Shown here one piece after another: positions 26,241 through 36,252 of a stretch of DNA of 64,000 nucleotides. Each line of letters opens with the position of its first letter. Positions within the stretch are counted from its first letter, which is position 1. Both the position numbers and the translations under genes were made by a program. Location: NCBI RefSeq assembly GCF_004634425.1, contig NZ_SBJL01000001.1, forward strand, positions 1,500,046 to 1,564,045. Direction: 5' to 3'. Origin of the DNA: Vitreimonas flagellata. Its GTDB lineage: Bacteria; Pseudomonadota; Alphaproteobacteria; Caulobacterales; Aquidulcibacteraceae. The notes beneath the pieces are model-generated. The model made no database searches, was not told the DNA's origin, and saw only the letters and a program-made list of their open reading frames with translations.

Positions 26241-26624
26241 TTAACCAGCTTGCGGCGCATCGCCCTTTTTCGGTGTCGCAATCGCCTCTTCCTTGGGCGC
26301 GCGATCAGGATCGACCTTCGGGTCCACCTTTACCTGCGCCAAAGCGTGCGCAGCGTGCGGCTTTTCCATCGGCTCGACCGAGTTATCCACAGGCGCCGCG
26401 ACCGGCGCCGCGGCCAAACGTGGCCGAGCTTCCGCAGCGGCCGTCTGCACAACCGGGCGCATCGGACCAGCGCGCGGCGTATCCGCCGGCAGTTCCGGGG
26501 GAATCCGCATCACCACGCTCTGCCCAGTGGTCGCGCGATCCATCGACAGATCACCCGCGATCCCGGCGGCGAACGACAGCGTCGTCAACACCAGGGCGAC
26601 AGCGAGCACGCGGAGAGAGTTCAT
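26241..26624 (-). CDS. Small exported or membrane-anchored protein
   Basis: A 127-aa protein with a signal peptide or anchor (MNSLRVLAVALVLTTLSFAAG). The rest is a low-complexity, Ala/Pro/Lys-rich region without recognisable domain; it includes acidic and basic clusters (KVDPKVDPDRAPKEE). No family recognised. It lies between the exported protein at 25376-26152 and the GNAT gene on the same strand. It could be a spacer-type periplasmic protein, and its coding status is moderately supported. Confidence 0.6.
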   Translation of the reverse strand: MNSLRVLAVALVLTTLSFAAGIAGDLSMDRATTGQSVVMRIPPELPADTPRAGPMRPVVQTAAAEARPRLAAAPVAAPVDNSVEPMEKPHAAHALAQVKVDPKVDPDRAPKEEAIATPKKGDAPQAG

Positions 26625-26667
26625 GAGTGTCACGGCCGACCAGAGTTAACCGAGTCGGCGCCCAGCG

Positions 26668-27120
26668 TCACGCCGACTCGCGCGACGGCGGCGAATTGCA
26701 CGCGGAGAGCGATTTGCGCATGAAATGCCGTTTGTGGCCGCGCGGGTAGTCGTCGATCGCGCCAAATTCCACATAGCCCAGGCGCTCATAAAACGGCTTC
26801 GCCTGGAAATCGTAGGTGTCGAGCCACACGCCGTGGCAGCCCCGCGCACGCGCTTCCTCTTCCGCACGCGCCATGAGTGCTGCGCCATACCCGCCGCCGC
26901 GAAGACTCTCCGGTACGTGCAGCAATTCGATGAACAGCCAGTCGTAGCCGCTCCGCCCCCACAAACCGCCGATGATCTTTCCAGCATCGTCCCGGAGAAG
27001 TAGCGCGAGCAGGCGCGAACCGCTCGGTCCAACCTGCGCCTCGTTATAGACGCGCAAGCCATCAAGGATGGCCTCGCGGTGTTCCGCCTTGGGCTCATCC
27101 GCCAGCACGATCTCGGGCAC
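26668..27120 (-). CDS. GNAT family N-acetyltransferase
   Basis: A 150-aa Gcn5-related acetyltransferase. The acetyl-CoA-binding motif A is LLHVPESLRGGGYGAALMARAEEEARARG, seen as HVPESLRGGGYGAALM; the C-terminal block DTYDFQAKPFYERLGYVEFG is the typical motif B. The GTG start at 27120 is chosen because GGAGA lies about seven bases upstream; a TTG at 27141 is inside the terminator region of the preceding gene. The acceptor substrate is unknown. Confidence 0.88.
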   Translation of the reverse strand: MPEIVLADEPKAEHREAILDGLRVYNEAQVGPSGSRLLALLLRDDAGKIIGGLWGRSGYDWLFIELLHVPESLRGGGYGAALMARAEEEARARGCHGVWLDTYDFQAKPFYERLGYVEFGAIDDYPRGHKRHFMRKSLSACNSPPSRESA

Positions 27121-27140
27121 GCACTTTCTCCGCGCAAACA

Positions 27141-27169
27141 ATAAGGCCGCCCTTAAAGGACGGCCTTAT
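27141..27169 (-). terminator. Rho-independent-type terminator after the M16 protease gene
   Basis: Inverted repeat ATAAGGCCG.CC / GG.CGGCCTTAT with a short AT-rich loop, starting four bases beyond the M16 stop. Reading on the minus strand the stem is followed by TGTTTG, a weak U-tract. The arms are nearly perfect (one mismatch in eleven pairs), so the hairpin should be stable. Confidence 0.8.
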
Positions 27170-27172
27170 GTG

Positions 27173-30001
27173 TCAACGCAGACTTTCGCTGTCCAGATTG
27201 AGCTGATCGACCGGGATGCGCTCGGCGTTGCGGCGCACGCGACGCAAGCCGTCATAGAAGTGCTGCGCATCCCCCACCACGACCACGTCCGCACGATCCG
27301 GATCGAAATAGCGCGACGCGGCCGTGCGCGCTTGCTCGGCCGTCACGTTCGTGATGTCCGACACATAAGTTCCGAGGCTCTCCGGCGGCAGACCGTAGAG
27401 CGCCAGCGCCGAGATTTGGCCCGCGACACCCGACGTGGTTTCGACACTACGGCCGAACGAGCCGATCAGCACCGCTTTGCGCGCTGTGAGTTCAGCATCC
27501 GGCGTCAGCGTATCGCCGATGCGATCGATTTCCGCGCGCATCAATTCGTACACTTGCACCGCCGCGTCGTTGCGCGTTTGTGCGGACGCCACGATCGGGC
27601 CCGGCGCGAGACGCGCCGAGAGGCTCGAATTGGCGCCATACGACAAACCGCGACGGATGCGGATTTCCGTGTTGAGACGCGCGGAATAACCGCCGCCCAA
27701 CACATTGTTCGCGACCAGCAGCGGGAAATAATCCGCATCGGTGCGCGCCACGCCACGCAAGCCCATCGCCACCGCCGCTTGGCCGGTATCCGGCAGGTCG
27801 ACCACGATCGTGCGCGCGGGCGCAGCGTAAGCACTCGCATCCGGACGCGCAGGCAACGCCGCACTCGGGCGCGGCCAATTGCCGAAATAACGCTCCGCCA
27901 ATGCAAAGCCCTCATCGGCCGACACATCGCCGGAGATGACGAGCACCGCGTTATCCGGGCGCCAATAGGTCGCGTGATAGCGCGCGGCGTCGTCACGCGT
28001 GATCGCCGCCAAGCTGGTCGGCGAAGTCACTGCGCCGTACGGCGCAGTGCCGTAAATCGCGCGCGACATCGCCATGCCGGCGATCGAGCCTGGCTCGCTC
28101 AACGCAACCTGCAAGCCATCGAGGAATTGTTGGCGCGAACGCTCGAGCTCTTCGCCCGCGAACGTCGGGTTGCGGATGACATCGGCGTAAATCGCAAACG
28201 CATCGCCTGCACGGTCGGCGCGGGTTTGCAGCGAAACCGCAGATGAATCCGGCCCCGCCGTCGCGCCGATTTGGGCGCCAAGCGATTCAACCGCGCGTGC
28301 GATTTCGGTCGCGTTGCGCGTGGCGGTGCCCTTGTTCAAGAGATCGGCGGTGACGCTGGCGAGGCCGGCGCGGTTGGCCGGATCGGCGCTCGCGCCCGAG
28401 GCAACGCGGAAATCCGCGCTCACCAACGGCAGCGAACGGTTCGGCGCCACGATCACACGCAGACCATTGGCTAAAGTGCGCTGCGAGGTCTGCGGGATAC
28501 GCGCATTCACCGGCGTTCCAGCGGCCGGCGGCTGTTCGCGTTCCGCTTCAGCAGCCAAGGTGAAGGTCGGAATTTCCGATTGCGGGATGGTCAGCGAGCG
28601 CGCCTGGATCGTGGGCGACGTCGTGATCGTGTCGCCTGTCGCGCCCTCTTGCGCCGGCAGATAACGCACCACGACGCGGCGTTGCTCGTTCAGGATCGAA
28701 CGCGCCACGCGTTGCACGTCGGCCGCTGTCGTCGCTTGGATCGCCGCCAGCAGGCGATCGGCATACGCGGCATCGCCGAAGCGGATCACGCTGTCGGCCA
28801 ATTCAAACGCGCGGCCGTAGGCCGTTTCGCGACCTTGGATGGTCGATGTCACGATTTCGTTCTTGGCCTCATCCAATTCGGCTTGCGTCACCGGCGCATC
28901 CCGCAGACGCGCGATTTCCGCCGAGAGTGCGGCTTGGCCGGCTTCCGCCGTTTGGCCTTCCGACAGGATGGCGAAGACGCTGTAGGCGCCCGGGTCCTGC
29001 GTCGCTTCGAGATTGGTGAACACCTGCGCCGCGATCTGCTGTTGATAGACCAAAGACTGATAGAGCCGCGAGCTGTCGCCATTGGATAGGATCGCATCCA
29101 GCACGTAGAGCGCTGGCAAATCCGGGCTCGTGGAGGCCGGCTGCGGATACGAGATCATCACGGCCGGCAATGGCACGTTCGGCTGATAGACCGTGTATTC
29201 ACGCGGCTGCGTGCGCACCGGCTCAGTCGGATAATCGCGCGGGATCGGACGGTTCGGACGCGCGATGTCGCCAAAATATTCGTCAACCCATGCATCAAGC
29301 TGCGCCTGATCAAAATTGCCGGCGACGACGAGCACGGCGTTGTCCGGGCGATAATAGGTGGCATGGAACGCGCGCACGTCTTCAACGGTCGCGGCGTCTA
29401 AATCCTCGATCGAGCCAATGCCGGGTCGGCCATAAGGGTGCACCGTATAATTGGCTTGGTTCAGATACATGTAAAAGAGCGGCCCGTAGGGCGACGCAAG
29501 CACGCGCTGGCGCAGCTCTTCTTTCACGACATCGCGCTCGGAATCGAAGCTCTCCTCGTTGACGACAAGCGAGCCCATGCGATCGGCTTCGGCCCAAAGC
29601 ACGCGCTGCAAATGATTGGCCGGCACGACTTCATAGTAATTGGTGAAATCGTCGTACGTCGACGCGTTGTTGAAGCCGCCGACATCCTCCGTCAGGCGAT
29701 CGAAGAATTGCTCCGGCATGTTGCGCGTCGATTTGAACATGATGTGCTCAAACAAATGCGCGAAGCCCGAGCGACCTTCCGGGTCGTCGATCGAGCCCAC
29801 ATCATACCACACCTGCACCGACACGTTCGCCGTGTTCGCATCCGGCATCGCATAGACGCGCAGACCATTCGGCAGCGTCCGCATCGTGTACTGGAGCGGC
29901 GCAACCTCAAGGGCGCCGGCAGCGGGCTGTTGCGGCGCAGACGAGGTGGCGCACGCGACGAGCGCAAACGCCGCAGCGATCAGGGTGACGAAACGTTTCA
30001 T
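27173..30001 (-). CDS. M16 family zinc metallopeptidase (fused two-domain form)
   Basis: A 942-aa protein with two pitrilysin-type halves. The N-terminal half has the inverted zinc motif HLFEH (in FAHLFEHIMFKST) and the downstream glutamate region (EADRMGSLVVNEESFDSERDVVKEE, with ERDVVKEE as key residues). The C-terminal half (from about residue 510) lacks HxxEH, as usual for the inactive partner domain. A signal peptide with lipobox (FALVAC, Cys17) puts it in the periplasm on a lipid anchor. The likely job is degradation of small peptides or processing of exported proteins. It is transcribed alone and ends at a strong hairpin. Confidence 0.93.
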   Translation of the reverse strand: MKRFVTLIAAAFALVACATSSAPQQPAAGALEVAPLQYTMRTLPNGLRVYAMPDANTANVSVQVWYDVGSIDDPEGRSGFAHLFEHIMFKSTRNMPEQFFDRLTEDVGGFNNASTYDDFTNYYEVVPANHLQRVLWAEADRMGSLVVNEESFDSERDVVKEELRQRVLASPYGPLFYMYLNQANYTVHPYGRPGIGSIEDLDAATVEDVRAFHATYYRPDNAVLVVAGNFDQAQLDAWVDEYFGDIARPNRPIPRDYPTEPVRTQPREYTVYQPNVPLPAVMISYPQPASTSPDLPALYVLDAILSNGDSSRLYQSLVYQQQIAAQVFTNLEATQDPGAYSVFAILSEGQTAEAGQAALSAEIARLRDAPVTQAELDEAKNEIVTSTIQGRETAYGRAFELADSVIRFGDAAYADRLLAAIQATTAADVQRVARSILNEQRRVVVRYLPAQEGATGDTITTSPTIQARSLTIPQSEIPTFTLAAEAEREQPPAAGTPVNARIPQTSQRTLANGLRVIVAPNRSLPLVSADFRVASGASADPANRAGLASVTADLLNKGTATRNATEIARAVESLGAQIGATAGPDSSAVSLQTRADRAGDAFAIYADVIRNPTFAGEELERSRQQFLDGLQVALSEPGSIAGMAMSRAIYGTAPYGAVTSPTSLAAITRDDAARYHATYWRPDNAVLVISGDVSADEGFALAERYFGNWPRPSAALPARPDASAYAAPARTIVVDLPDTGQAAVAMGLRGVARTDADYFPLLVANNVLGGGYSARLNTEIRIRRGLSYGANSSLSARLAPGPIVASAQTRNDAAVQVYELMRAEIDRIGDTLTPDAELTARKAVLIGSFGRSVETTSGVAGQISALALYGLPPESLGTYVSDITNVTAEQARTAASRYFDPDRADVVVVGDAQHFYDGLRRVRRNAERIPVDQLNLDSESLR

Positions 30002-30100
30002 GGATTTCCCCGGAGAATATCGGGGCGCTTCTAGCAGCGGCCCACGCGACCCGGCCAGGAAATTGCGACGGGTGCGGCGTCTCGGCGGACGAATGGCGCG

Positions 30101-30958
30101 TCAGGCCGTCGCGGAAACGAACCAGCACGCCGCCGAAAGCGCCACCCCGGTTCCATTGTGCAACGGGGCGAGCCTCTCGATGAGGCGCCGGCGCACGTCG
30201 GCAACGTCGAGGCCTCTTTCGGCGATCGCCCGCGCACACGGGCCGATGCGGACCAGGAAATCCGTGCTCTCTTCCAAGCCGACGCCACCAGCGATGACAT
30301 TGTCGCCGTCCCAACGCGCGATCGCAATGTCGCGCCAGCCAGCTTCGCTCAGAATGCGCTCGACCTTCGCGGGATCGGAAAACGCGAACGGCCCAGGCGC
30401 ATCGGTGTTCGGGGGCATCCATGGCGTGTCGAACATTGGCGTAATCGCTTCGATCGGAACCATCGCCCAGCCATTCTCCGCGATCGGCCGCCAGCAGATG
30501 AACGTGATACGCCCGCCGTCGCGCAGATGCTTGCGAATATTCGTGAAGGCCGCGCTGGGCTGTTCGAAGAACATCACACCAAAGCGCGAGAACGCTGCGT
30601 CGAATTTTTGATCGAACTGCGCAGCGCCCGCATCGGCTTCAATGAAGCTCACCGGCAGATCCACCTGCGCCGCGCGTGTACGCGCGACCTGCAAGAGCTG
30701 CGGAGAAATATCGACGCCCGTCACCGCGCCGCGCGGCTGCGCAGCGCCAGCCAGCCGCAAACTCGTCGCGCCCGAACCGCAGCCAATATCGAGCACGCGC
30801 TCGCCGGGCTTCACATTCGCCACCCGCAACGCATCGTCCGTCATCGGCCGCATCATTGCATCGATGCGATCGGCATGCGTCGCCCACTGCTCCGCAGCGG
30901 GCCCGCTCCAATACTCCTTCTGCATCGGCGTGCCGGACATCGCGACCGTCGCGGGCAT
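30101..30958 (-). CDS. Class I SAM-dependent methyltransferase at the end of the metF-metH operon
   Basis: A 285-aa methyltransferase. Motif I is VLDIGCGSGATSLRLAG, followed by GVDISPQLLQVAR (motif II acidic end) and a FDAAFSRFGVMFFEQP block. Its ATG overlaps the metH stop (TGATG), so it is the last gene of the methionine operon. The substrate is unknown; proximity to methionine synthase and MetF suggests a link to SAM use, which is only inference. The frame has an internal ATG (30922) that could also serve as the start. Confidence 0.85.
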   Translation of the reverse strand: MPATVAMSGTPMQKEYWSGPAAEQWATHADRIDAMMRPMTDDALRVANVKPGERVLDIGCGSGATSLRLAGAAQPRGAVTGVDISPQLLQVARTRAAQVDLPVSFIEADAGAAQFDQKFDAAFSRFGVMFFEQPSAAFTNIRKHLRDGGRITFICWRPIAENGWAMVPIEAITPMFDTPWMPPNTDAPGPFAFSDPAKVERILSEAGWRDIAIARWDGDNVIAGGVGLEESTDFLVRIGPCARAIAERGLDVADVRRRLIERLAPLHNGTGVALSAACWFVSATA

Positions 30959-33609
30959 CAGCCCGCAGCTTTCAGCAACGGATCATAGCTCAGGATCGGC
31001 GAGAGCCAACGCTCGGCCAGGGCCAAATCCCAGCCCTTGCGTTGGGCGTAATCGGCGACCTGATCGCGATCGATTTTGCCGACTCCGAAATACTCGGCCT
31101 GTGGGTGCGCAAAATAGAGGCCGCTCACGGACGATGGCGGCGTCATCGCCATGCTTTCGGTCAGATCAATGCCGGCGCGTTGCGGCACTTCGAGCAGATC
31201 AAAGATCGTGCGCTTCTCGGTATGATCGGGTTGCGCCGGATAGCCGGGCGCGGGGCGGATGCCTTTGTATTTTTCCGCGATCAGATCGTCATAGCCCAGC
31301 GCTTCGTTCGACGCGTAACCCCAAAGCTCCTTACGCACTTTCGCGTGCATGGCCTCGGCAAACGCTTCGGCCAAGCGATCGCACAGAGCCTGCGCCATGA
31401 TCGCGGAATAATCGTCGTTTGCACGCTTGAAGCGGATCGCGACCTCTGCTTCGCCAATCCCCGCCGTCACCGCAAACGCACCGACATAATCCGCACCCGT
31501 CGCGGCGACAAAATCCGACAGCGCGTAATTCGGCTTGCCCTCGCCCTTATCCATCTGCTGACGCAGCGTGTGGAAGCGCGCGAGCTCGGCGCTGCGCGTC
31601 TCATCTTGCCAAAGCACGATGTCATCGCCCTGCGCGTTTGCGGGCCAGAAGCCGATCACGCCGGACGCCGTCACCCATTTCTCGGCGACGAGTTGATCCA
31701 GCATAGCACGCGCGTCCTTGTAGAGATTGCGCGCAGCTTCGCCGACAATGTCGTCCTCCAGGATCGCCGGATAGCGACCGACCAGATCCCATGACGCAAA
31801 GAACGGCGTCCAATCGATGTAGGGCGCAAGCTCTTCGAGCGGGAAATTCTTGAAATCGCGTACACCGAGGAAGCTCGGCTTCACCGGCGCGAACTCAAGC
31901 TTCGCGCTTCGCTCGCGCGCTTTCGCGATCGGCAGACGCGGGCGCTTATCCTGCCCGGAATAATAGCTCTCGCGCGCCGCGTCGTATTCGGCCTTGGTGG
32001 CGGACACGAGCGTGTCGCGCTCCTTACCCAAAAGCTTCTGCACCACCGGCACTGCGCGCGACGCATCCGTCACATAAATCGTCGGCCCTGCATAAGCCGG
32101 CGCGATCTTCACGGCCGTATGCGTCCGCGAGGTCGTGGCGCCGCCAATCAGCAGCGGCAAATTCATGCCGAGGCGCTGCATTTCGCTGGCGACAAACACC
32201 ATCTCATCCAGCGACGGCGTGATCAGCCCAGACAAGCCAATCGCATCGGCGCCAATTTCCTTCGCGCGCTCCAAAATCTTGTCGCACGGCACCATGACGC
32301 CCAGATCATCGATCTCGTAGCCGTTACATTGCAGCACAACGCCCACGATATTCTTGCCGATATCGTGCACGTCGCCCTTCACGGTCGCCATTACGATCTT
32401 GCCGTTGGATTTGCCGGCCATGCCGGTGCGCTCTTTCTCCTCCTCCATGTAGGGCAAGAGGTAAGCGACCGCCTGCTTCATGACGCGCGCGGATTTCACC
32501 ACTTGCGGCAGGAACATTTTGCCAGCGCCAAAAAGATCGCCGACGATGGACATGCCATCCATCAGCGGCCCTTCGATCACATGCAACGGCCGTTCGGCCT
32601 GTTGACGCGCCTCTTCCGTGTCCTCGACGATAAACTCAGTGATGCCATGCACCAAGGCATGCGCCAGCCGATCCTTCACGGGCTTCTCACGCCACGAAAG
32701 ATCGCGCTCCGTCTCTTTCTTTTTGCCGCCCGCCTTCGCCGCCTCGGCGATATCCAGCAAACGCTCCGTCGCGTCATCGCGGCGATTGAGCAGCACGTCT
32801 TCCACGCGTTCACGCAATTCCGGCTCGACATTGTCGTAAAGCGTCAGCGAACCGGCGTTGACGATGCCCATGTCCATGCCGGCGCGGATGGCGTGGTAGA
32901 GGAACACGGCGTGCATCGCCTCACGCACCGGCTCATTGCCACGGAACGAGAACGACACGTTCGACACGCCGCCCGAAACGTGGGCGCCTTTCAGCTCGCT
33001 GCGAATGTAGGCGGTCGCCTCGAAGAAATCCTTTGCGTAGTTAGCGTGCTCTTCGATGCCGGTCGCCACCGCGAAGATGTTCGGGTCGAAGATAATGTCT
33101 TCCGGCGGGAAATTATTGGCCACGAGCAGATTATAAGCGCGCGTGCAAATCTCGATTTTGCGCTTGGCCGTATCGGCCTGCCCTGCTTGGTCGAACGCCA
33201 TCACCACGGCGGCGGCGCCATAACGGCGCACGCGCTTGGCGTGATAGAGAAACGCCGCTTCACCTTCCTTCAGCGAGATCGAGTTGACGATCGATTTGCC
33301 CTGCGCGCACTTCAGTCCGGCCTCGATCACCTCCCATTTGGAGCTGTCGATCATCAGCGGAATTTTCGCGATATCCGGCTCGGACGCAATCAGATTGAGA
33401 AAGCGCTTCATCGCCGCCGGCCCATCGATCAACGCCGCGTCGACGTTGACGTCGAGCACATTGGCGCCGGACTCAACCTGTTGACGCGCCACATCGAGCG
33501 CAGCGGGATAATTGTCCGCCTCGATCAGCTTACGAAACTTCGCCGAGCCGGTGACGTTCGTGCGTTCGCCGATAATGACGAAATTGGCGAAGGGGTTGGC
33601 GGAGGTCAT
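30958..33609 (-). CDS. metH: Methionine synthase, folate/cobalamin/activation part
   Basis: An 883-aa protein corresponding to the C-terminal two thirds of cobalamin-dependent MetH. Domains in order: pterin-binding (about 10-265, [20 protein letters not shown]), cap and B12-binding Rossmann module with the cobalamin lower-ligand motif DVHDIGKN (about 415), and the SAM-binding activation domain (about 580-880, ending with [12 protein letters not shown]). The homocysteine-binding domain is absent here and is encoded by 34286-35347. The ATG at 33609 overlaps the upstream methyltransferase stop (ATGA). The split arrangement is known in alphaproteobacteria. Confidence 0.93.
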   Translation of the reverse strand: MTSANPFANFVIIGERTNVTGSAKFRKLIEADNYPAALDVARQQVESGANVLDVNVDAALIDGPAAMKRFLNLIASEPDIAKIPLMIDSSKWEVIEAGLKCAQGKSIVNSISLKEGEAAFLYHAKRVRRYGAAAVVMAFDQAGQADTAKRKIEICTRAYNLLVANNFPPEDIIFDPNIFAVATGIEEHANYAKDFFEATAYIRSELKGAHVSGGVSNVSFSFRGNEPVREAMHAVFLYHAIRAGMDMGIVNAGSLTLYDNVEPELRERVEDVLLNRRDDATERLLDIAEAAKAGGKKKETERDLSWREKPVKDRLAHALVHGITEFIVEDTEEARQQAERPLHVIEGPLMDGMSIVGDLFGAGKMFLPQVVKSARVMKQAVAYLLPYMEEEKERTGMAGKSNGKIVMATVKGDVHDIGKNIVGVVLQCNGYEIDDLGVMVPCDKILERAKEIGADAIGLSGLITPSLDEMVFVASEMQRLGMNLPLLIGGATTSRTHTAVKIAPAYAGPTIYVTDASRAVPVVQKLLGKERDTLVSATKAEYDAARESYYSGQDKRPRLPIAKARERSAKLEFAPVKPSFLGVRDFKNFPLEELAPYIDWTPFFASWDLVGRYPAILEDDIVGEAARNLYKDARAMLDQLVAEKWVTASGVIGFWPANAQGDDIVLWQDETRSAELARFHTLRQQMDKGEGKPNYALSDFVAATGADYVGAFAVTAGIGEAEVAIRFKRANDDYSAIMAQALCDRLAEAFAEAMHAKVRKELWGYASNEALGYDDLIAEKYKGIRPAPGYPAQPDHTEKRTIFDLLEVPQRAGIDLTESMAMTPPSSVSGLYFAHPQAEYFGVGKIDRDQVADYAQRKGWDLALAERWLSPILSYDPLLKAAG

Positions 33610-34286
33610 GCGCGCGCGATCCATCCGTAAATGTGCAAAGCCTGGAAGAAAGTTTCGGCGCTGGAAAAGCCCGCCTCGTCGAACAGCTGCTTCTGCCGTT
33701 CCAGCGAAATGTAATGCAGGCTCGCTTGCGCGCTCACGGCGCGGTCCAGCATCGCCTGCGCGACGCCATTGAGACGCGCATACATCATGTAAGACTTCAT
33801 GTAGCGATCGAAGCCACCCGGTTCGTCAGCGACAAAGCCTTCCACCACCAGCAAGGGCGCGCCCGGGCGCATGCGCCGACGCAATTGGTGGAAATAATCG
33901 AGCTTGCCGCCGTCATCGGGAACGAAGGGCGCGACGAGGCATGACGTCGCCGCGTCGAACGGACCTTCTGGCGCATCCGCGACATAGCCCGTGACAAGCG
34001 AAGCGCGCTGCGCATAGCCCGCCGCGCGCAACTTGCCCTCGGCCAGCGCAAGCATGTCGGCCGACGGATCGACGCCGGTAAGCCGCCAACTCTCGCGCGC
34101 CGCGGCAATCGCCATTAATTCAGCGCCGCCACCGGCCCCCATCACCAGGATGGAAGCATCGTCTTTCAACTCGCTCGCAAGCACTTGCGCGATCAGATCC
34201 TGAAAGAACGCATAACCAGGCACGAGGCGGCGTGGGCCGTCGTCATAGCTTTTGGCCGCTTCAGCATTGAACACAATCGTACTCAT
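33606..34286 (-). CDS. Class I SAM-dependent methyltransferase between the two MetH genes
   Basis: A 226-aa methyltransferase-like protein lying between the homocysteine-binding and cobalamin-binding MetH genes, overlapping both (TGATG and ATGA). Motif I is [17 protein letters not shown] and motif [19 protein letters not shown] conserved-looking [20 protein letters not shown] follows. The embedding in a split metH suggests coordinated expression, but the substrate is unknown. It resembles the other operon methyltransferase only at the fold level. Confidence 0.85.
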   Translation of the reverse strand: MSTIVFNAEAAKSYDDGPRRLVPGYAFFQDLIAQVLASELKDDASILVMGAGGGAELMAIAAARESWRLTGVDPSADMLALAEGKLRAAGYAQRASLVTGYVADAPEGPFDAATSCLVAPFVPDDGGKLDYFHQLRRRMRPGAPLLVVEGFVADEPGGFDRYMKSYMMYARLNGVAQAMLDRAVSAQASLHYISLERQKQLFDEAGFSSAETFFQALHIYGWIARA

Positions 34287-35347
34287 CACGCCGCCGCCGT
34301 GAAAGGCTCGAGACCTGCGAGTTTCAAGCGCGCGTCGTGCTCGGCGGGCTTGCGCGGCGCAACACCTTCAACAGCGTGGCGCATGTGCTGGATATGCTCT
34401 GGCGTCGTGCCGCAGCAGCCGCCGGCGATGTTGAGCAAACCGGCGCGCGCCCATTCGGCGTAGTGCGCCTCCATCGAATGCGGCGTCTCGTCATAGGCGC
34501 CCATCGCGTTGGGCAAGCCGGCGTTTGGATAGGCGCTGACAGCGCATTCCGCGACGCGCGCGAGATCAGCCAAGAACGCGCGCATATCTTGTGGACCAAG
34601 CGCGCAATTCAAACCGATCGCCCAGAGATTGGCGTGGCGCAGCGAATTGTAGAACGCTTCCACCGTCTGCCCCGAGAGCGTGCGACCCGAGCGATCTGTG
34701 ATCGTGCCGCTGATCCAGAGCGGCAGCTCAACGCCGGTTTTGTCGAACGCTTCCCACGCCGCCCACAGCGCGGACTTGGCGTTCAGCGTATCGGTGATCG
34801 TTTCAATCAGCAGAATGTCGGCGCCGCCCTCGATGAGGCCGAGGATTTGCTCTTCGTAGCCCTTGGCCATGGTATCGAAATCGCTGTCCCGCCGCCCCGG
34901 ATCGCCCACCTCTGGCGACATCGAGAGCAGCTTCGTCGTCGGTCCAATCGCGCCAGCGACAGCGCGCGGGCGACCGTCCTTCGCCTCGTATGCGTCACAC
35001 GCGTCACGCGCGATCTTCGCGGCTTCGACGTTGATCTCATAGACTACATCTTCCAACGCATACTCAGCCTGGCTGATCCGCGTCGCGGAAAACGTGTTGG
35101 TGCTGATGATATCCACACCTGCGTCGAGATAAGCGCTGTGCACCTTCGTAATCGTCTCGGGCTGCGTCAGCACAAGCAAATCATTGTTGCCCTTCAGCGA
35201 CATCGGATGCTCGATGAAGCGCGTGCCGTGGAAATCATTGGTCGTCAGACCAAAGCCCTGCAGATAGGCGCCCATCGAGCCGTCGAGCGTGAGGATGCGC
35301 TTGGCCATTTCGGCGTTTAACGCGGCAATACGTTGATCGCGGTTCAT
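34286..35347 (-). CDS. metH: Methionine synthase, homocysteine-binding subunit
   Basis: A 353-aa homocysteine S-methyltransferase domain, the N-terminal third of MetH as a separate protein. The N-terminal LTLDGSMGAYLQ and the zinc-binding cysteines GLNCALG and GGCCGTTPEHI are present, so the zinc site should be functional. It uses methylcobalamin from the partner protein (30958-33609). The ATG at 35347 overlaps the metF stop (ATGA). The frame extends 39 codons upstream into metF and those codons are not used. Confidence 0.92.
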   Translation of the reverse strand: MNRDQRIAALNAEMAKRILTLDGSMGAYLQGFGLTTNDFHGTRFIEHPMSLKGNNDLLVLTQPETITKVHSAYLDAGVDIISTNTFSATRISQAEYALEDVVYEINVEAAKIARDACDAYEAKDGRPRAVAGAIGPTTKLLSMSPEVGDPGRRDSDFDTMAKGYEEQILGLIEGGADILLIETITDTLNAKSALWAAWEAFDKTGVELPLWISGTITDRSGRTLSGQTVEAFYNSLRHANLWAIGLNCALGPQDMRAFLADLARVAECAVSAYPNAGLPNAMGAYDETPHSMEAHYAEWARAGLLNIAGGCCGTTPEHIQHMRHAVEGVAPRKPAEHDARLKLAGLEPFTAAA

Positions 35348-36252
35348 GCCGCTTGCTCCTGCACACGCACGCCCAGAATCCGGCAGATCGCCAGCGTGAG
35401 ATCGGCGCGGTTCAGCGTGTAGAAATGGAAATCCTCGACGCCTTCGGCTGCAAGCTGGGCGCAAAGCTGCGCCGTCGTTGCAGCCGTCACGAGGCGGCGC
35501 GTATCTGGATCGTCATCCAAGCCGTCGAACAAACGGATGAGCCAAGCAGGCAACGATGCGCCGCAGCCCTCGGCCATCTTGCGCAGGCCCTTCACGTTCG
35601 TAACCGGCATGATGCCCGGCAGAATCGGCGCGGTGACGCCAGCGCTGGCCAAGCGATCGCGGAAGCGCAAGAACACGTCTGCGTCGAAGAAGAATTGCGA
35701 AATGCCGCGCGTCGCGCCGGCTTCGAGCTTGCGTTTGAAATTCTCGACATCGTGCGCCCAGCTCAGCGACGCCGGATGCTTTTCCGGATGCACCGCCACC
35801 GAAATCTCAAAGCCGCCAATGCGCTTGGCGCCTTCGACAAGATCGACCGCGCTCGCATAGCCTTCCGGATGCGGCGCATACGGCGTGCCGACGCCGCCGG
35901 GCGGATCACCGCGTAGCGCCACGATGTGGCGCACGCCCGCGCTCCAATAATCGCGCAACACGCTGTCGATCTCGTCGCGGCTGGCGCCAACGCAGGTGAG
36001 GTGCGCGGCCGGCTTCAGAGTCGTCTCTTCCACGATGCGCGCCACCGTGCGGTGCGTGCGATCGCGCGTGGAGCCGCCAGCGCCATAGGTCACCGAGACG
36101 AAGCTTGGATCGAGCGGCTCAAGCTTGCGGATCGATTCCCAAAGCTGCGTCTCAAGCGCCTGCGTTTTCGGCGGGAAGAACTCGAACGACACGCGCGGGC
36201 GGCCCATACGTTCGGCCGCCTCGGCGATCAGATTTTGCGCGTGCGCGCTCAT
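35344..36252 (-). CDS. metF: Methylenetetrahydrofolate reductase
   Basis: A 302-aa FAD-dependent TIM-barrel enzyme reducing 5,10-methylene-THF to 5-methyl-THF, the methyl donor for MetH. The diagnostic N-terminal SFEFFPPKTQALE, SVTYGAGGSTRDRT, LTCVGASRDE and ALRGDPPGG blocks are all present. The ATG at 36252 overlaps the ArsR-methyltransferase gene stop by ATGA. It is the second gene of the operon. Confidence 0.96.
   Translation of the reverse strand: MSAHAQNLIAEAAERMGRPRVSFEFFPPKTQALETQLWESIRKLEPLDPSFVSVTYGAGGSTRDRTHRTVARIVEETTLKPAAHLTCVGASRDEIDSVLRDYWSAGVRHIVALRGDPPGGVGTPYAPHPEGYASAVDLVEGAKRIGGFEISVAVHPEKHPASLSWAHDVENFKRKLEAGATRGISQFFFDADVFLRFRDRLASAGVTAPILPGIMPVTNVKGLRKMAEGCGASLPAWLIRLFDGLDDDPDTRRLVTAATTAQLCAQLAAEGVEDFHFYTLNRADLTLAICRILGVRVQEQAA

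Noticed and set aside
32119..33630. A 503-codon plus-strand frame opposite metH
   Set aside because: MetH motifs are unambiguous on the minus strand; the plus-strand product is shadow-like.
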